A stretch of DNA of 7,678 nt from Leptotrichiaceae bacterium (GTDB lineage Bacteria > Fusobacteriota > Fusobacteriia > Fusobacteriales > Leptotrichiaceae): NCBI GenBank assembly GCA_030532815.1, contig JAUNKI010000096.1, positions 1-7,678 on the forward strand, written 5' to 3'. Positions 5,925 through 7,678 of this stretch are shown here, piece by piece. The notes beneath the pieces are model-generated. The model ran no database searches. It had not been told where the DNA came from and saw nothing but the letters and a program-made list of their open reading frames with translations. A program made the translations under genes and the position numbers. Numbering within the stretch: the stretch's first letter is position 1; each line of letters begins with the position of its first letter.

Positions 5925-7313
5925 ATGAACAGGACTGAGATAAAATCAAATTCCAGCTGGCTGGTAAAAATAGGGGAATCTTTTACGAGGGTATCCGAGA
6001 AATATATGCCGGATCCGTCAATTTTCGCTGTGATGCTTACACTTGCAGCATTTATAATTTCTATCGTTGTAACAAAAATATCACCTGTACAAAGTTTGGA
6101 TAACTGGTATAAAGGTTTCTGGACACTGCTGTCTTTTGCAATGCAGATGTCACTTGTAGTAATAGTCGGAGGGGTAGTAGCTGATACTCCTGTAATAAAA
6201 TCGATAATAAATAAGATTGCTTCAATTCCTAAAAACGGAAGACAGGCAGCTTTTGTCATTACACTTATAACAATACTTATTTCTTTTCTTCAGTTTGGTC
6301 TAAGTGCAGTTATGGGAGCACTCTTGGCAAGGAATACCACATATTCCCTGAGAAAAAGAGGAATCAAAGCGGAATACCGTCTATTATCGGCGTGCTCATA
6401 TATAGGATATATGACATGGTGCGTGGGGCTGTCAAGCTCAGTAGGTTTAACTATCGCAACTCCGGGACATTTTCTTGAAAAAGAAATAGGTGTTATTCCT
6501 ATGAGTGCATTTATATTTAATCCGATGAATATTTTTCTGGCAGTATCATTTGTAACAGTTGTGCCGTTAATAGCATATTTTTTACATCCTAAGGATGAGG
6601 GAGTTCAGGAAATACCTGAATACGCATTGAAAGCACTGAAAGCAGCGGATGATGAAACAGTTGAAGAGGAAAAAATCGAAAACAGAACATTCGGAGAATT
6701 TTTAAATAACAGTAAGGTTATCTGTATGATAATCGGATTATTCGGAATGTCTTATGTAATACGTTATTTTTATTTAAAAGGGATTAATCTTGATCTGAAC
6801 ATAATCAATACTTTATTTCTTTTCGGCGGACTGCTTTTACACGGAACAATAGCAAAATTTGTAAATTCATTTTCAAAATCTACGGCAAGTGCAGCAGGAA
6901 TAATTTTTCAGTTTCCTTTATATGCCGGAATTATGGGGATAATAAGTTATTCAGGATTGGGAGCCCTTATTGCGGAAGCAATAGCAGGAATAAGTACACC
7001 GTTTACATTTTATTTCTGGACATTTATAATAGCGTCCATACTGAATTTTTTCACTCCTTCAGGAGGAGGGCAGTGGGCAGTACAGGGACCTATAACAATT
7101 GAATCGGCAAAAATCATAAACGGAAGTGTATTAAAGGCTTCATTGGCAGTAGCTTACGGAAATTCATGGACAAATATGGCTCAGCCTTTCTGGGCATTGG
7201 CGGTATTGGGAGTTACAGGATTGAAAGCTAAGGATATAATGGGTTATTCAGCAGCGTTAATGCTTTCTTCAGGATTTTTATTTGCCGTTGCACTGCTGTT
7301 TTTCCCTGTATAA
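5925..7313 (+). CDS. atoE: AtoE-family short-chain fatty acid transporter
   Basis: This is a polytopic inner-membrane protein of 462 residues, slightly longer than E. coli AtoE (about 440). The N-terminal WLVKIGESFTRVSEKYMPDP followed by SIFAVMLTLAAFIISIVV (32-49) is characteristic of the family. Further membrane segments are near residues 66-85, 107-124, 150-175, 203-220, 265-281, 295-308, 324-354, 360-376 and 438-460. TPSGGGQWAVQGPI (377-390) and GNSWTNMAQPFW (412-423) are strongly conserved family motifs. A charged loop at about 222-256, rich in Glu and Asp, probably faces the cytoplasm. Family members move short-chain acids such as acetoacetate or butyrate; here acetoacetate is most likely (inference). 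The start at 5925 is supported by the family N-terminus but has no nearby Shine-Dalgarno. It is the last gene before the terminator. Confidence 0.93.
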   Translation: MNRTEIKSNSSWLVKIGESFTRVSEKYMPDPSIFAVMLTLAAFIISIVVTKISPVQSLDNWYKGFWTLLSFAMQMSLVVIVGGVVADTPVIKSIINKIASIPKNGRQAAFVITLITILISFLQFGLSAVMGALLARNTTYSLRKRGIKAEYRLLSACSYIGYMTWCVGLSSSVGLTIATPGHFLEKEIGVIPMSAFIFNPMNIFLAVSFVTVVPLIAYFLHPKDEGVQEIPEYALKALKAADDETVEEEKIENRTFGEFLNNSKVICMIIGLFGMSYVIRYFYLKGINLDLNIINTLFLFGGLLLHGTIAKFVNSFSKSTASAAGIIFQFPLYAGIMGIISYSGLGALIAEAIAGISTPFTFYFWTFIIASILNFFTPSGGGQWAVQGPITIESAKIINGSVLKASLAVAYGNSWTNMAQPFWALAVLGVTGLKAKDIMGYSAALMLSSGFLFAVALLFFPV

Positions 7314-7378
7314 TATACGGAATATGAAAAGTTTTCATTTTAAAATTAGAAAGTAACGTATTAAAATAGAATTCATAA

Positions 7379-7411
7379 AAAATACTGGAATTTTTATAAT
7401 TTCAGTATTTT
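7379..7411 (+). terminator. Rho-independent terminator of the operon
   Basis: AAAATACTG (7379-7387) pairs with CAGTATTTT (7403-7411). Five more pairs (GAATT/AATTT, one G-U) extend the stem to 14 bp around a 5-nt loop (7393-7397). The 3' arm runs into T-rich ATTT, and A residues precede the 5' arm. It lies 65 bp after the atoE stop and may also act on transcripts from the right. Confidence 0.75.
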
Positions 7412-7415
7412 ATTT

Positions 7416-7442
7416 CCAACCTTTTTTGTAAAAAAAGCTTGG
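7416..7442. repeat. Strong 12-bp hairpin after the terminator
   Basis: CCAA, C, CTTTTTT (7416-7427) faces AAAAAAG, C, TTGG (7431-7442): 11 pairs and one C-C mismatch around a 3-nt loop. No T-run follows on either strand, so it is not a classic second terminator. It starts only 5 bases after the terminator and 12 bases before the large palindrome at 7455, so it may belong to the same inserted or repeated element. Confidence 0.5.
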
Positions 7443-7454
7443 CAAAAAAACTAT

Positions 7455-7564
7455 CAACACAAATTTTACTTTTGCTCAAAAATGCCCGTTCGCTGTAAAA
7501 ACAAAAAGGATGTTTTTACGACGCTCACTCACTGCATTTTTTACGCAGTAAAATTTGAATGTTG
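7455..7564. repeat. 110-nt nested palindromic repeat element
   Basis: Three tiers of complementary arms are nested: CAACACAAATTTTAC (7455-7469) with GTAAAATTTG plus TGTTG (7548-7557, 7560-7564, 2-nt bulge); AAAAATGC (7478-7485) with GCATTTTT (7534-7541); and GTAAAAAC (7495-7502) with GTTTTTAC (7512-7519) around a 9-nt loop. A side hairpin ACTGC/GCAGT (7531-7549) is an alternative fold. Parts of the element (CGTTCGCTG, CGCTCACTCACTGC) are clearly richer in G+C than the surrounding spacer. It has no coding capacity. A REP- or MITE-like dispersed element is the best guess. Confidence 0.6.
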
Positions 7565-7591
7565 AAGGAGACTAAAATATAAAGAAACGGT

Positions 7592-7620
7592 TTTAAATGA
7601 GAGTATAATTAAACTATAAT
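7592..7620 (+). promoter_or_regulatory. Possible promoter facing out of the window
   Basis: TTTAAA (7592-7597, 4/6) and TATAAT (7615-7620, 6/6) are 17 bp apart; another TATAAT is at 7604-7609 without a good -35. It could serve a gene beyond the right edge. An AAGGAG at 7564-7570 has no start codon after it, so I see no gene in 7565-7678. Confidence 0.22.
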
Positions 7621-7662
7621 AATAGTAGAAACAGAAATTTAAAATAAAAGTTGGAATCTCGG

Positions 7663-7678
7663 CATTCAAAATTTTACG
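7663..7678 (+). repeat. Start of a second copy of the outer arm of the palindromic element (cut by the window edge)
   Basis: CATTCAAAATTTTACG differs by one extra A from the complement of the right outer arm at 7548-7562 (CATTCAAATTTTAC). It appears about 100 bp after the first element, in the same sense as that element's left arm. It suggests that another copy or a paired element begins here. Confidence 0.4.

Noticed and set aside
5786..6259. 157-residue minus-strand frame across the start of atoE
   Set aside because: It covers the long inverted repeat and the conserved AtoE N-terminus and has no recognisable domain.
1..7678. CRISPR array, tRNA, rRNA or known riboswitch
   Set aside because: I found no regularly spaced repeats, no cloverleaf-like sequence and no rRNA or riboswitch core motifs.

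Overview
The window is AT-rich DNA. Coding regions look to be roughly 35% G+C and the spacers are far richer in A/T. GGA, ATA and AGA codons dominate and AGGAGG-type ribosome binding sites are strong. This suits a low-GC fermentative anaerobe. A Fusobacteriota (Leptotrichia/Sebaldella-like) or similar host is my best guess, but the sequence alone does not fix the taxon.

Layout: the 5' end of a TetR-family regulator gene runs leftwards and off the window (1-267, minus). A 446-450 bp divergent spacer holds two 15-bp near-palindromes and a good promoter facing right. Then come six genes on the plus strand: acetyl-CoA acetyltransferase (atoB, 723-1904), the two subunits of an acetoacetate/butyrate-type CoA-transferase (atoD 2067-2723, atoA 2723-3358, stop and start overlapping by one base), a GntP-family permease (3490-4878), 3-hydroxybutyrate dehydrogenase (bdhA, 4934-5704) and an AtoE-family short-chain fatty acid transporter (5925-7313). 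A convincing intrinsic terminator (7379-7411) closes the cluster. The last 260 bp have no gene but contain a strong hairpin and a 110-nt nested palindrome whose outer arm motif starts again at the right edge.

Together the genes form a complete ketone-body (3-hydroxybutyrate/acetoacetate) module. One or both permeases move 3-hydroxybutyrate and acetoacetate. BdhA interconverts these two with NAD(H). AtoDA puts CoA on acetoacetate, and AtoB splits acetoacetyl-CoA into two acetyl-CoA. Every step is reversible, so the module could also make and export these acids. The divergent TetR protein is the obvious candidate regulator.

The protein content is conventional. The less expected signals are non-coding: the paired operator-like palindromes, a hairpin between the Shine-Dalgarno and ATG of atoE, a 94-nt long inverted repeat between bdhA and atoE, a long imperfect stem between atoB and atoD, and the palindromic repeat after the operon. 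I see no wholly new multi-gene system here.
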